Below, piece by piece: positions 49,340-58,203 of a stretch of DNA of 64,000 nucleotides. The notes below the pieces were generated by a model. It was given only the letters and a program-made list of their open reading frames with translations. It was not told the origin of the DNA and searched no databases. The stretch is taken from assembly GCF_000724085.1 (NCBI RefSeq), contig NZ_CCDL010000003.1, positions 248,001 through 312,000 of the forward strand. The letters run 5' to 3'. The position numbers and the translations under genes were made by a program. How positions within the stretch are numbered: position 1 is the first letter of the stretch; each line of letters starts with the position of its first letter. Origin of the DNA: Oceanobacillus manasiensis. Lineage in GTDB: Bacteria; Bacillota; Bacilli; Bacillales; Amphibacillaceae.

Positions 49340-50451
49340 TCGCTATCATTCTAGCAAAGTTCCGTATGTTCATTCGCAACCCATGGACATTTATTATTTT
49401 TACTGTTATGTCCCTTGGCTTTGCATTCATAATTGGAGGAAACGGTGCTGTTTCAACTATTACTGTTCCAATTACTGCAGAAGAAGGGGCAATAGAAAAT
49501 ATTAACTTAAAAGAGTCGTTGGAAAACGAAGAAGCTTTTCGATTTAATTGGTTGGATGAAGAAGAGATGCGCAATCAGATAGAAAACGGAAAAGCAGAAG
49601 CTGGCGTGATTCTAAGCGACGATTCATATCAACTTATAATAGGTGTAGAATCACCAAATGTGTCAATGATTGAACAGGCAGTCCAGCGGGCTTATATGAA
49701 GCATAACCAAAAAGAAGCTATTGTAAAGGCTGCTGAAGCTGATACGGAGGATAAAAGGGAAACACTTTTACAAGATTTTGAAGCGACAATGGAATCTCCA
49801 GTTTTTGAAGTGGAAACAACAAGATTTACCAGCGAGGATGCAGTGATCTACGATAATACTTTCCAGTCGCTATTTGGTTTTACACTGTTTTTTGTGATAT
49901 ATACCATCGCTTATAATCTTTTGCCAATTCTGGTAGAGAAACGGGAAGGGATTTGGGACCGAATGATTCTTTCTCCTGTGAAGAAGTGGGAAGTTTATGT
50001 GGCGAATTTAGTCTACAGTTTTCTAGAAGGTTATATCCAAATAGTTATTATCTTTTGTGTTTTCCATTATGGATTAAAGCTTGACTTTTATGGCAAATTT
50101 GTTGAGGTCCTTCTTCTGTCAGTTCCTTACGTATTTGCTATTGTGGCACTATCCATTTTACTTACAGCTATTGTAAAAAACGTTCAACAGTTTAATGCGG
50201 TTATCCCGATTATAGCAGTAAGTATGGCAATGATAGGTGGTGCATATTGGCCACTAGAAATCGTGGAATCTGAAATATTAATCGCCCTTTCCAAAATTAA
50301 TCCTATAACATACGGCATGGAAATTTTAAATGGTGTTGTGCTATATGGTTACTCCTTTGAAGAATTACTGTACCCGATTAGCATATTGGTGCTCATGGGA
50401 GTTGTAATGACAGGTCTTGGTATCCATCTTATGGAAAGAAGACATGTCTAA
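49336..50451 (+). CDS. LnrN-like ABC-2 permease
   Basis: A 371-residue permease starting at ATG 49336 within the ATGA overlap, preceded by AAGGGGGG; the longer frame from 49306 is not needed. Same layout as its partner: helix 1 at about 20-37, an outside domain to about 165, five C-terminal helices with G-G-A-Y-W-P-L-E. Completes an LMN exporter operon. Confidence 0.87.
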   Translation: MIAIILAKFRMFIRNPWTFIIFTVMSLGFAFIIGGNGAVSTITVPITAEEGAIENINLKESLENEEAFRFNWLDEEEMRNQIENGKAEAGVILSDDSYQLIIGVESPNVSMIEQAVQRAYMKHNQKEAIVKAAEADTEDKRETLLQDFEATMESPVFEVETTRFTSEDAVIYDNTFQSLFGFTLFFVIYTIAYNLLPILVEKREGIWDRMILSPVKKWEVYVANLVYSFLEGYIQIVIIFCVFHYGLKLDFYGKFVEVLLLSVPYVFAIVALSILLTAIVKNVQQFNAVIPIIAVSMAMIGGAYWPLEIVESEILIALSKINPITYGMEILNGVVLYGYSFEELLYPISILVLMGVVMTGLGIHLMERRHV

Positions 50452-50562
50452 AAGATGAATTAACGGGTTCCATTCTGAGATACCCGGAAAATCTTACAGG
50501 GAAACACAAGTCGAATCTAAGTTAAAAGACAAGATTTTAACTTTATAATTAGCAGGAAAGAG

Positions 50563-50600
50563 GGAGGGACACGACGAGACGTGTCTCTCCTTAATTTTAT
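50563..50600 (+). terminator. Terminator of the exporter operon
   Basis: GGAGGGACACG / CGTGTCTCTCC, 11-bp stem with one G-T pair, 6-base loop, then TTAATTTTATTT. Confidence 0.75.
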
Positions 50601-50697
50601 TTATATAATAATTTATTGAATTCTGCATATCGTTTTAAATACTTGTTCTGTTAACTAGGAAAGCCTTCCTCTTTCTTACAGATAATAACTCAATAAA

Positions 50698-51402
50698 TTA
50701 AGATAGATAACTTATTGGTTGTACAACCTCACACACTTCACTCTCTTCAAGAAATTTGTTAACTATAGATGAATGTGAAAAACCTACTATAAATAAAATA
50801 CGTTCCTCTTCAAAATTTATAAGACGGGTTAAATTAGAAAACATAATTAAGTTTCTTTTGTACCACCAACTTAACCACTTTATACCAACATTATTATTAA
50901 AATCACCTATGCGTGCCATATTTACATACATCTTGTGTAATGTGTTAAGTAAAGAGGGGGCATTTAATTCTCTGTAGTAATCTAGTATGCTCTTATTTTC
51001 TGTTAACACAGGACCAACAAAATCTTTATATATATCACTTAGAAGTTCTGGTTGATTTTCTTTTGCCCAGCTCTCCATATCTCCATAGTCTATATCAGAC
51101 TCACCCATCCAATCGGTTGGATAAATCTGTTTATGCCCGAGCCTTAAGGCTAAACGAAAGGCTACTTGATATATCTCATTCATTTCTAATTTGTATGCAC
51201 CCATTTTGTATTGGTTATATCTTTCATTAACAAATTCACTATCTTCTGGTACCATTTCAACTGCAATTTTTGTTGGTTTAAAGTTTGCTAGTTTAGATAC
51301 TAATTCTTCCATTTCAGCTTGTCTTTTTTCAGAATATAAACCCTCATATTCAAACATATGAAAAGTTCCAAGTACAAGAATTTTCGACTTTTCTCGTTTC
51401 AA
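50698..51402 (-). CDS. DUF5694 (TraB/TIKI/EreA-like fold) protein
   Basis: A 234-residue soluble protein. TTG start with GGAGG 7 bases upstream on the minus strand. V-L-G-T-F-H-M-F near the N-terminus, I-A-V-E-M-V-P-E, and I-V-G-F-S-H-S near the C-terminus are the GxxH and Glu motifs shared by DUF5694 and the wider TraB/TIKI/erythromycin-esterase superfamily of putative metal-dependent hydrolases. Substrate unknown. Monocistronic. Confidence 0.72.
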   Translation of the reverse strand: MKREKSKILVLGTFHMFEYEGLYSEKRQAEMEELVSKLANFKPTKIAVEMVPEDSEFVNERYNQYKMGAYKLEMNEIYQVAFRLALRLGHKQIYPTDWMGESDIDYGDMESWAKENQPELLSDIYKDFVGPVLTENKSILDYYRELNAPSLLNTLHKMYVNMARIGDFNNNVGIKWLSWWYKRNLIMFSNLTRLINFEEERILFIVGFSHSSIVNKFLEESEVCEVVQPISYLS

Positions 51403-51574
51403 TGAGCTACCTCCATTTCTAATTTGCTAAATATTCTTATTATAATCCATACGAATGAGTTTTGTTTAAAGTTTCACTGCTCTATGATTAACTCTTTTTT
51501 ACATAAACCCAAGGATAGTAGAATTCATAGAGAAAACTTGTTATAATCTTCCTCATAGCTTAATTTTACATTAA

Positions 51575-51592
51575 AATGAATGGTCATTCATT
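51575..51592. promoter_or_regulatory. TetR-type operator palindrome before yhgE
   Basis: AATGAATG-GT-CATTCATT is a perfect 8-bp inverted repeat, 20 bases before the yhgE start and downstream of a TATAAT box (51542-51547). TGAATG..CATTCA is a common TetR-family operator form. No TetR gene is present in this window. Confidence 0.6.
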
Positions 51593-51612
51593 AAGAAGAG
51601 AAGGAAGAGTTT

Positions 51613-53826
51613 ATGAAAAACATCTTAAGAATATTTACAAAAGACGCGAAGAACACTGGTACGAACTGGGTAGCGTTAATTTTAATAGGAGGACTTATTT
51701 TATTACCATCGCTTTATGCTTGGTTTAATATAAAGGCTTCCTGGGATCCTTATGGACAGACAGATCAGATTCCAATAGGTATTGTCAATGAAGATACAGG
51801 CTCTACATTAAGAGATGAAGATATTAATGTAGGCCAGGAACTTGTTGATACCTTAAAGGAAAATCCGTCGATGGACTGGCAGTTTGAAGATAAAGAAAAG
51901 GCGATGGATAAATTAGAATACGGGGATTATTTCGCGGTAATTGTAATCCCAGAAAACTTTTCAAGTAAACTGGGGACGGTAGTAGACGACCAGCCAGAAA
52001 AAGCTGATATGGAGTACTACGTAAATGAAAAGATTAATGCCATTGCTCCTAAGATTACAGATAAAGGTGCCTCAGCACTAATTGATGAGATTAGCAGCAA
52101 CTTCATCTCGACCGTAAATGGGGTTATTTTTGAAACTTTTAATGATATCGGTATCGAGTTAGAACAAGATCTACCAGACATTGAGCGATTCGAGCAGTAT
52201 ATATTTGATATAGAAGAAAATCTACCTGAGATTAATGAACTAATTAATCAGTCTCTGACTGATGCAACCAGTGCTGAGGAGGTAATTAATCGTGCTCAGT
52301 CGCTTGTACCTGAAGCTGAACAAGTGACCCGTGATGGGCTGAATACGATTGATAATACAACAGCATTTTTAAATGAAGCAGAAGATCGCTTGAATGAAAT
52401 GGCACCACAGATCCAAGCGGATTTAGAGCGTGTGCAGCAGGTAGCTCAAGATACAAATGCTTTTCTTAAAGAAGTACAATCTGCTGAGATTGATTTTGGG
52501 AATGGTGAGGAATTGACGGATCGGCTGGATGAACAGGTAGCCGAGCAAATTGAGAACATCAGCTCGATTGAAAACACATTAAGACAAGTGCAGCAACAGC
52601 AAAGTGAAAACAAAGAAGAAGACAACGCTGAAGATTCTCCTGATGAAGGAACGGAAGAAAGTAATCAGGGAAGTCAACAAATCGAACAGGCACTTGAAAA
52701 GTTAGCAACAATCCGTGCTGGACTTGAAACTGCACAACAGCGTAGTGGGGACATCCGCACATTTATCGAGGAGAAACATGCTGAAGTGGATGGATTAATT
52801 GGTGATTTGCAAAGCATTGTAGAAAACACCTCAGCAAATATCGACTCCTTTATCACAGAATACAATGAATCGATTGAGCCAAGAGTATTGGCAGAAGTCG
52901 CCAATGCCAAAACAACACTTGCGGAAGCCAGAAATATATTGGTGGAAATTCAAACAGCCATTCCAGAAGTGGAGAGGATCCTTTCGAGTGCGGAGACAGA
53001 CCTCGGTGAGGGTAAAGGCTTGCTAGAGACAGTGCAGGGTGAGTTTCCTTATGTAAATGATAAGGTCAATGAATTAGCAGATCGTATAAGAGAAATACAA
53101 GGTGAAACAGATATTGGTGAGATTATTGAACTGCTGCAAAATGACCCAGAGGCAGAGCGAGGATTTTTTGCGGAACCAGTTCAGCTTAATGAGAATAAGG
53201 TCTTTCCAATAGAGAATTATGGTTCAGGTATGACTCCATTCTATACGGTGCTTGCAATATGGGTAGGTGGTTTACTACTTATTTCATTGCTTTCCACAGA
53301 TACAACCAATATGGAAAGCTATTCATCAAGACAGGTTTATTTTGGTAAGTTATTGACATTTATTACGATCGGCTTGTTACAAACAACGATCGTCTCATTG
53401 GGGGATATCTTTCTTTTAAATGTATCGATGGCGAACCCTATTTGGTTTGTAGTGTTTGGATTGCTAATTAGTCTCGTGTTTATGATTATTATCTACACGC
53501 TAGTATCGGTCTTTGGGGATATCGGGAAAGCAATGGTAATCGTATTACTTGTTCTGCAGATTGCCGGCTCAGGCGGTACGTACCCTGTTGTACTCTTACC
53601 AGACTTTTTCCAGGTCATTCATCCTTTCCTGCCGTTTAGCTATGCAATTGATCTCTTGCGTGAAGCGGTAGGCGGAATTGTTTGGGAGCGAGTAATTCGG
53701 GATATCCTATTCCTCAGTATTTTTGGGATAGCAGCCATTGTGTTAGGAGCATTTTTAAAACAGCCAATTAATAGACAATCTAAAAAGATTAAACAAAAAT
53801 CAAAAGAATCAGGGATGTTTCACTAA
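51613..53826 (+). CDS. yhgE: YhgE/Pip-family membrane protein
   Basis: A 737-residue protein of the YhgE/Pip/YueB group. Helix 1 (about 18-38, V-A-L-I-L-I-G-G-L-I-L-L-P-S-L-Y) is followed by the P-I-G-I-V-N-E-D-T-G domain, a long extracellular coiled-coil region (about 200-520) with a Q-Q-Q-Q and acidic low-complexity segment near 335-360, and five or six C-terminal helices of ABC-2 type. Family members include phage receptors and T7SS-linked proteins. ATG 51613 follows AGAAGGAAG. A palindromic operator precedes it. Confidence 0.88.
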   Translation: MKNILRIFTKDAKNTGTNWVALILIGGLILLPSLYAWFNIKASWDPYGQTDQIPIGIVNEDTGSTLRDEDINVGQELVDTLKENPSMDWQFEDKEKAMDKLEYGDYFAVIVIPENFSSKLGTVVDDQPEKADMEYYVNEKINAIAPKITDKGASALIDEISSNFISTVNGVIFETFNDIGIELEQDLPDIERFEQYIFDIEENLPEINELINQSLTDATSAEEVINRAQSLVPEAEQVTRDGLNTIDNTTAFLNEAEDRLNEMAPQIQADLERVQQVAQDTNAFLKEVQSAEIDFGNGEELTDRLDEQVAEQIENISSIENTLRQVQQQQSENKEEDNAEDSPDEGTEESNQGSQQIEQALEKLATIRAGLETAQQRSGDIRTFIEEKHAEVDGLIGDLQSIVENTSANIDSFITEYNESIEPRVLAEVANAKTTLAEARNILVEIQTAIPEVERILSSAETDLGEGKGLLETVQGEFPYVNDKVNELADRIREIQGETDIGEIIELLQNDPEAERGFFAEPVQLNENKVFPIENYGSGMTPFYTVLAIWVGGLLLISLLSTDTTNMESYSSRQVYFGKLLTFITIGLLQTTIVSLGDIFLLNVSMANPIWFVVFGLLISLVFMIIIYTLVSVFGDIGKAMVIVLLVLQIAGSGGTYPVVLLPDFFQVIHPFLPFSYAIDLLREAVGGIVWERVIRDILFLSIFGIAAIVLGAFLKQPINRQSKKIKQKSKESGMFH

Positions 53827-53894
53827 GATTGTTTCGTTCTAAAACGTGTTTTAAAAGTATACGATAGTGGAAAGAAAGGGGAGAGTGTTAAACT

Positions 53895-53958
53895 TTTGAA
53901 GTTAAATTATAAACTTGAGAAAGAGCAACTTCAAACGTATTAAGATTCTTAATCTTAA
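53895..53958 (+). promoter_or_regulatory. Two-hairpin leader before the DinB gene
   Basis: TTTGAAGTT / AACTTCAAA (53895-53903, 53927-53935) and TTAAGATT-CTT-AATCTTAA (53940-53958) sit directly before the ribosome site GGGGAG. May be a structured leader or the remains of a terminator of yhgE. Confidence 0.35.
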
Positions 53959-53974
53959 TGGGGAGTGTGTTATT

Positions 53975-54469
53975 TTGGAAACAAACGACGAAACAAGAGC
54001 AAAGCTTTTGAGTGAACTGTCAGGACTAGGGGACGAGGAATTAAATAAACGCCCAAGCTCTGGTGGATGGTCAATCGGACAAGTAGTAGAGCACGTATAT
54101 TTAATGGAAAGTACGGTGGCGCAAAACATTCAGTACACGCTAGAAAACGGATCAATAAAGGTAGTGTCTGCGAAACCTATTGAACTTGCAGTAAACCGAA
54201 CAAAAAAGGTGGAGGCACCTGAGTTTGTTCTACCGAGCGAATCTCTTAAGACAGCAGAGAATCTGGAACAAAAATTGCATACTTCCCATGAATCTATACG
54301 TACGTTATACAATTCCGTTGATAAAACAAAATTAGAAGAAAAAGCGGCAATTCACCCGGTGTTCGGGGAAATGAATCTCCTCCAATGGATATTGTTTGTC
54401 GGTTATCATGAACAACGGCATATTGAGCAAATTAAGGAGATAAAGCAAAGATTAAAAATAAATAGTTAA
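53975..54469 (+). CDS. DinB-family protein
   Basis: A 164-residue four-helix protein. TTG at 53975 with GGGGAG 9 bases upstream is preferred; the longer frame to 53915 passes through the leader hairpins. Metal-ligand positions of the DinB/YfiT fold are seen as S-I-G-Q-V-V-E-H-V at about 34-42 and G-Y-H-E-Q-R-H-I-E near the C-terminus. Family members include thiol transferases that use bacillithiol. Confidence 0.82.
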   Translation: METNDETRAKLLSELSGLGDEELNKRPSSGGWSIGQVVEHVYLMESTVAQNIQYTLENGSIKVVSAKPIELAVNRTKKVEAPEFVLPSESLKTAENLEQKLHTSHESIRTLYNSVDKTKLEEKAAIHPVFGEMNLLQWILFVGYHEQRHIEQIKEIKQRLKINS

Positions 54470-54474
54470 GATGA

Positions 54475-54505
54475 AGGGGCAGGAAACTGCCTCTTTTGTT
54501 TTGCG
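54475..54505 (+). terminator. Terminator of the DinB gene
   Basis: AGGGGCAG-GAAA-CTGCCTCT stem with a GAAA tetraloop, then TTTGTTTT. Confidence 0.8.
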
Positions 54506-54762
54506 GTTGAAAATGAAAGGATTTTCTTCCATCACTAACAATACAGTTCATAGAGGTGACGAACGGCAAAAGGGGCGTCTCTCAAGTAGAAAATGCAGTT
54601 CATAACCATCAACGCAGCTTTCTCCTCCAATCTTTAGATAAACTTATTCTAATCATACCAATGACTCACCCTGTAAACATGTACCATTCCAAATAGGGTT
54701 TAAACTATCCATTTTTCTAGTATAATAGATTGATAGGAGAAGAGCAGAGAGGGGAAGACATC

Positions 54763-55722
54763 ATGAAGAAAAAACGTGTAATAGGTATTGGTATTGGGAT
54801 TCTCTCCATCCTGCTAATAATTGATATAGTAGCAAGCTTTTATTTTTATAATTTAGCCATTGAGCGAAATGTAAAAGACTTTCTGCAGGGTAATACTGAC
54901 CTGGAAGTTTCAGCAGAAGCGATGGATGTATTTATAGAGGGCGATTGGCGAGAATGGGTTGATGATCAGGAATTTGAACAATGGGAAATGACTTCCTATG
55001 ACGGATTAGATTTAAAAGGATACTATCTCCCAGCCGAAGAGCAGACTAACAAGACCGTTGTACTAGCACATGGTTACTTGGGAAATGCCAGAGATATGGG
55101 GCTATATGGCCAATATTATTACGAAGAGCTAGGATACAATATATTTACTGCTGATATGAGAGGACATGGTAACAGTGGTGGAGATTATATTGGATTTGGC
55201 TGGCATGACCGATTGGATTATTTAGATTGGATGGATAGAATAGTAACTGAAACCGGTGAAGACACAGAAATTGTAATGCATGGTGTTTCCATGGGGGCAG
55301 CTACGGTATTAATGGCAAGTGGTGAAGAAGAACTACAACCAAATGTAAAAGCTATTGTAGCGGACAGTCCTTACACCAGTGTATATGATATGTTTGATTA
55401 CCAATTGGGACGGATGTTTCACTTACCTGCTTTTCCGATTCTTCCTAGTACAAGTGCTGTGACAAAAATGAAAGCTGGATATTCCTTAAAAGAGGCATCT
55501 GCTTTGGATCAAGTAAAAAAGGCAGACGTACCGATTCTCTACATTCATGGTAATGCTGACACGTTTGTACCAACTAAAATGACGGAAGATCTTCTGGAAA
55601 ATACAAATAGTGATGCAGAGATGATCACTTTTGACGGAGCAGGTCATGGAGAGGCATTTGTTACACAAAAAGAACGATATGTTACAAGGCTTAATGAGTT
55701 CCTTGGTCATTATTTTAATTAA
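54763..55722 (+). CDS. Membrane-anchored alpha/beta hydrolase (YqkD-like)
   Basis: A 319-residue protein. ATG 54763 has GAGGGGAAG upstream; the frame to 54730 overlaps that site. One N-terminal transmembrane anchor (about 6-28) and an alpha/beta hydrolase domain with oxyanion loop V-V-L-A-H-G-Y-L-G-N, nucleophile G-V-S-M-G-A-A, Asp in H-G-N-A-D-T-F-V-P and His in G-A-G-H-G-E-A. Substrate unknown. A TATAAT box is at about 54719. Confidence 0.86.
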   Translation: MKKKRVIGIGIGILSILLIIDIVASFYFYNLAIERNVKDFLQGNTDLEVSAEAMDVFIEGDWREWVDDQEFEQWEMTSYDGLDLKGYYLPAEEQTNKTVVLAHGYLGNARDMGLYGQYYYEELGYNIFTADMRGHGNSGGDYIGFGWHDRLDYLDWMDRIVTETGEDTEIVMHGVSMGAATVLMASGEEELQPNVKAIVADSPYTSVYDMFDYQLGRMFHLPAFPILPSTSAVTKMKAGYSLKEASALDQVKKADVPILYIHGNADTFVPTKMTEDLLENTNSDAEMITFDGAGHGEAFVTQKERYVTRLNEFLGHYFN

Positions 55723-55735
55723 TACGGAAAGATTG

Positions 55736-55767
55736 AACCCTTCACTTTTTAATAGTGAAGGGTTTTT
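55736..55767 (+). terminator. Terminator of the alpha/beta hydrolase gene
   Basis: AACCCTTCACT / AGTGAAGGGTT perfect 11-bp stem followed by TTTA. Confidence 0.88.
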
Positions 55768-55804
55768 ATTCATCTTTTATGCAAATTTATAAACAAATTC
55801 CGTT

Positions 55805-55892
55805 TTAATTTGTATATTTATAAAAATAAATTAATAAATATACTTGAAATGTTGTGTATAGATATTTATACTAGTGAATAATTAAAAAATTC
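55805..55892 (+). promoter_or_regulatory. Candidate ArgR/AhrC operator region of the arginine operon
   Basis: Several weak matches (about 11 of 14) to the ARG box TGAATWWWWATTCA cluster here, the clearest being TGAATAATTAAAAAATTC at 55875-55892. Position before argC and family knowledge make AhrC repression likely, but no single box is strong. Confidence 0.4.
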
Positions 55893-55913
55893 GTACAGGA
55901 AAGGGTGGAACGT

Positions 55914-56954
55914 TTGAAAAAAGCGGCGATTGTTGGTGGTACCGGTTATGGAGCCTTAGAACTTATCAGGCTTCTACATACACACAGTGAAATAGAATTA
56001 GTAAAAATCATTTCCCACTCACAGAACGACACAGAAATTTCGACCATTTACCCTCACTTGAAATCGATCGAGGATATTGCCCTGGAAATATTAGATATTC
56101 CAACTCTAATCCAAGATGTAGACATCCTGCTTTTTGCCACCCCTGCTGGTGTAGCGAAAGAGATTATACCAAGCTTAGTTGGAAGTGGAGTACAATGTGT
56201 AGATTTGTCTGGTGATTTGCGACTTTCCTCTCAAGAGCAATACAAAGCATGGTACAAATCAGAAGCAGCTGAACAAGACCTACTAGATACTGCTGTATAT
56301 GGACTTTCTGAAATTAATCGAAAGCAGATTAGAGATGCTACAATCCTATCTAATCCAGGATGTTTTCCCACGGCTGCACTGCTTGGATTAATACCCGCTA
56401 TTAAACAAGAGCACGTTCATACGGACGGCATAATTATTGATGGGAAAACCGGAGTCTCTGGAGCGGGGAAAACACCATCAGGTCGTACACATTTTCCTGA
56501 AACGAATGGCAATATTACACCTTATAAAATTGGGGGACATCAACATATTCCCGAAATTGACCAGTACTTATCTGAACAAGGTAACGAGACAGTATACGCT
56601 ACCTTTACCACCCATCTGGTTCCCATGACAAGAGGCATCCTATGTACCATGTACGGAAGACTTTCTGGTCAGCAATCCACGGAAGAAATCTTATCTGATT
56701 ACAAACATTTCTATGAAAAAGATCGCTTTGTCAGAATACTAGACGAAGGGGAACTTCCAACAACCAAAAGTGTCTATGGAAGCAACTTTTGCGATATAGC
56801 GCTACATGTGGACAATAGGACGAATCAGCTGATTATCATTTCTGCTATAGATAACTTAATGAAGGGAGCAGCCGGTCAAGCAATTCAAAATGTAAATATC
56901 ATGAATGGATGGGATGAAGAAAATGGGTTGAATCAAATCCCGATTTATCCATAG
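55914..56954 (+). CDS. argC: N-acetyl-gamma-glutamyl-phosphate reductase
   Basis: A 346-residue enzyme, third step of arginine synthesis. NADP loop A-A-I-V-G-G-T-G-Y-G-A near the N-terminus and catalytic Cys150 in S-N-P-G-C-F-P-T-A; G-K-T-G-V-S-G-A-G and the H-x-P-E-I-D region are typical. TTG 55914 fits AAAGGGTGGAACG best; GTG 55905 is the alternative. First gene of the arginine operon, 13 bases before argJ. Confidence 0.94.
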   Translation: MKKAAIVGGTGYGALELIRLLHTHSEIELVKIISHSQNDTEISTIYPHLKSIEDIALEILDIPTLIQDVDILLFATPAGVAKEIIPSLVGSGVQCVDLSGDLRLSSQEQYKAWYKSEAAEQDLLDTAVYGLSEINRKQIRDATILSNPGCFPTAALLGLIPAIKQEHVHTDGIIIDGKTGVSGAGKTPSGRTHFPETNGNITPYKIGGHQHIPEIDQYLSEQGNETVYATFTTHLVPMTRGILCTMYGRLSGQQSTEEILSDYKHFYEKDRFVRILDEGELPTTKSVYGSNFCDIALHVDNRTNQLIIISAIDNLMKGAAGQAIQNVNIMNGWDEENGLNQIPIYP

Positions 56955-56967
56955 AAAGGATGAGAGC

Positions 56968-58194
56968 ATGGTAACGATACAGAGTGAGACAATTAAGTTT
57001 TTGAAAGAGGGGCATGTAACTTCTCCTAAAGGATTTTTAGCAGGTGGGCTGCATTGCGGGATTCGTAAAAAAAGACGTGACTTTGGATGGCTTCACTCTG
57101 TAACTCCTGCTGTTGCTGCGGGTGTTTATACTATGAATGCTTTTCAGGCCGCACCATTAAAAGTAACGAAGCGTGCAATCAATACTAACAACCATTTACA
57201 AGCTGTAATTGTAAATTCCGGGATTGCCAATGCTTGTACCGGCCATCAAGGAGAAATGGATGCCGAGGAGATGCAACAAGTCGCTGCCGAAAAGCTAAAT
57301 ATTCCGAAAAACTATGTGGGGGTCGCTTCTACCGGGCTTATTGGAAGCCCACTACCAATGGGGAAGATAAAGAAGGCAATAAGCGAAATATCGGTCAATA
57401 AAGAAAATGCTCCACACCATTTTGAAGATGCCATTTTAACGACAGATACTGTGACAAAGCATGTTGGGGTTCAGCTAGAGATTGATGGAAAAACAATTAC
57501 AATCGGAGGTGCTGCGAAAGGGTCTGGTATGATACACCCGAATATGGCTACCATGCTTGGTTTTATCACTACAGATGCAGCAGTAGAAGCGGAGAGTCTT
57601 CAGCTTGCACTCAGACAGACTACTGATCAAACCTTCAATATGATTACAGTCGACGGAGATTGCAGTACGAATGACATGGTTCTGGTAATGGCAAATGGAC
57701 AACAAGAGAATAGTCCCCTAAATGTTTCTCATCCTCAGTGGTCTCTTTTTGTAGATGCTCTGAAAATGGTAAGTGAGGAGCTTGCCAAAATGATTGCAAG
57801 AGACGGGGAAGGTGCTACCAAGTTAATTGAGGTGAAGGTAACTGGCGCTCCGTCTCAAGAGGTGGCATCCCAAATTGCTAAATCTGTTATTTCCTCTAAC
57901 CTTGTTAAAACAGCTATTTACGGGGCTGACCCAAACTGGGGGAGAATTATTTGTGCAGTTGGCTACAGTGAGCAGCCGATAAATCCAGATAAGATCTGCA
58001 TTCATATAGGAGAAATTCCTGTAGTAAAAGATGGGGTGCCCCTTTCTTTTAATGAACAGGATGGAAAGCACTACTTGCAACAAGAAAACATAACGTTACA
58101 TGTAAATTTGCAGGATGGATTATTTAATTCTACCGGATGGGGCTGTGACTTAACATATGATTACGTCAAAATTAATGCTTCTTATCGAACGTGA
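56968..58194 (+). CDS. argJ: Bifunctional ornithine acetyltransferase/N-acetylglutamate synthase
   Basis: A 408-residue precursor that self-cleaves into two chains at the M-A-T-M-L-G motif (Thr195). It transfers the acetyl group from acetylornithine to glutamate, closing the cyclic arginine pathway. Other marks: G-I-A-N-A-C-T-G, G-V-A-S-T-G-L-I-G, A-K-G-S-G-M-I-H-P-N. ATG 56968 follows AAAGGATGAGAGC. Confidence 0.95.
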   Translation: MVTIQSETIKFLKEGHVTSPKGFLAGGLHCGIRKKRRDFGWLHSVTPAVAAGVYTMNAFQAAPLKVTKRAINTNNHLQAVIVNSGIANACTGHQGEMDAEEMQQVAAEKLNIPKNYVGVASTGLIGSPLPMGKIKKAISEISVNKENAPHHFEDAILTTDTVTKHVGVQLEIDGKTITIGGAAKGSGMIHPNMATMLGFITTDAAVEAESLQLALRQTTDQTFNMITVDGDCSTNDMVLVMANGQQENSPLNVSHPQWSLFVDALKMVSEELAKMIARDGEGATKLIEVKVTGAPSQEVASQIAKSVISSNLVKTAIYGADPNWGRIICAVGYSEQPINPDKICIHIGEIPVVKDGVPLSFNEQDGKHYLQQENITLHVNLQDGLFNSTGWGCDLTYDYVKINASYRT

Positions 58195-58203
58195 GGTGTG
58201 GAG

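Noticed and set aside
54512-54604. 30-codon frame starting at an ATG after the DinB gene
   Set aside because: No ribosome site and no recognisable composition of a real peptide.
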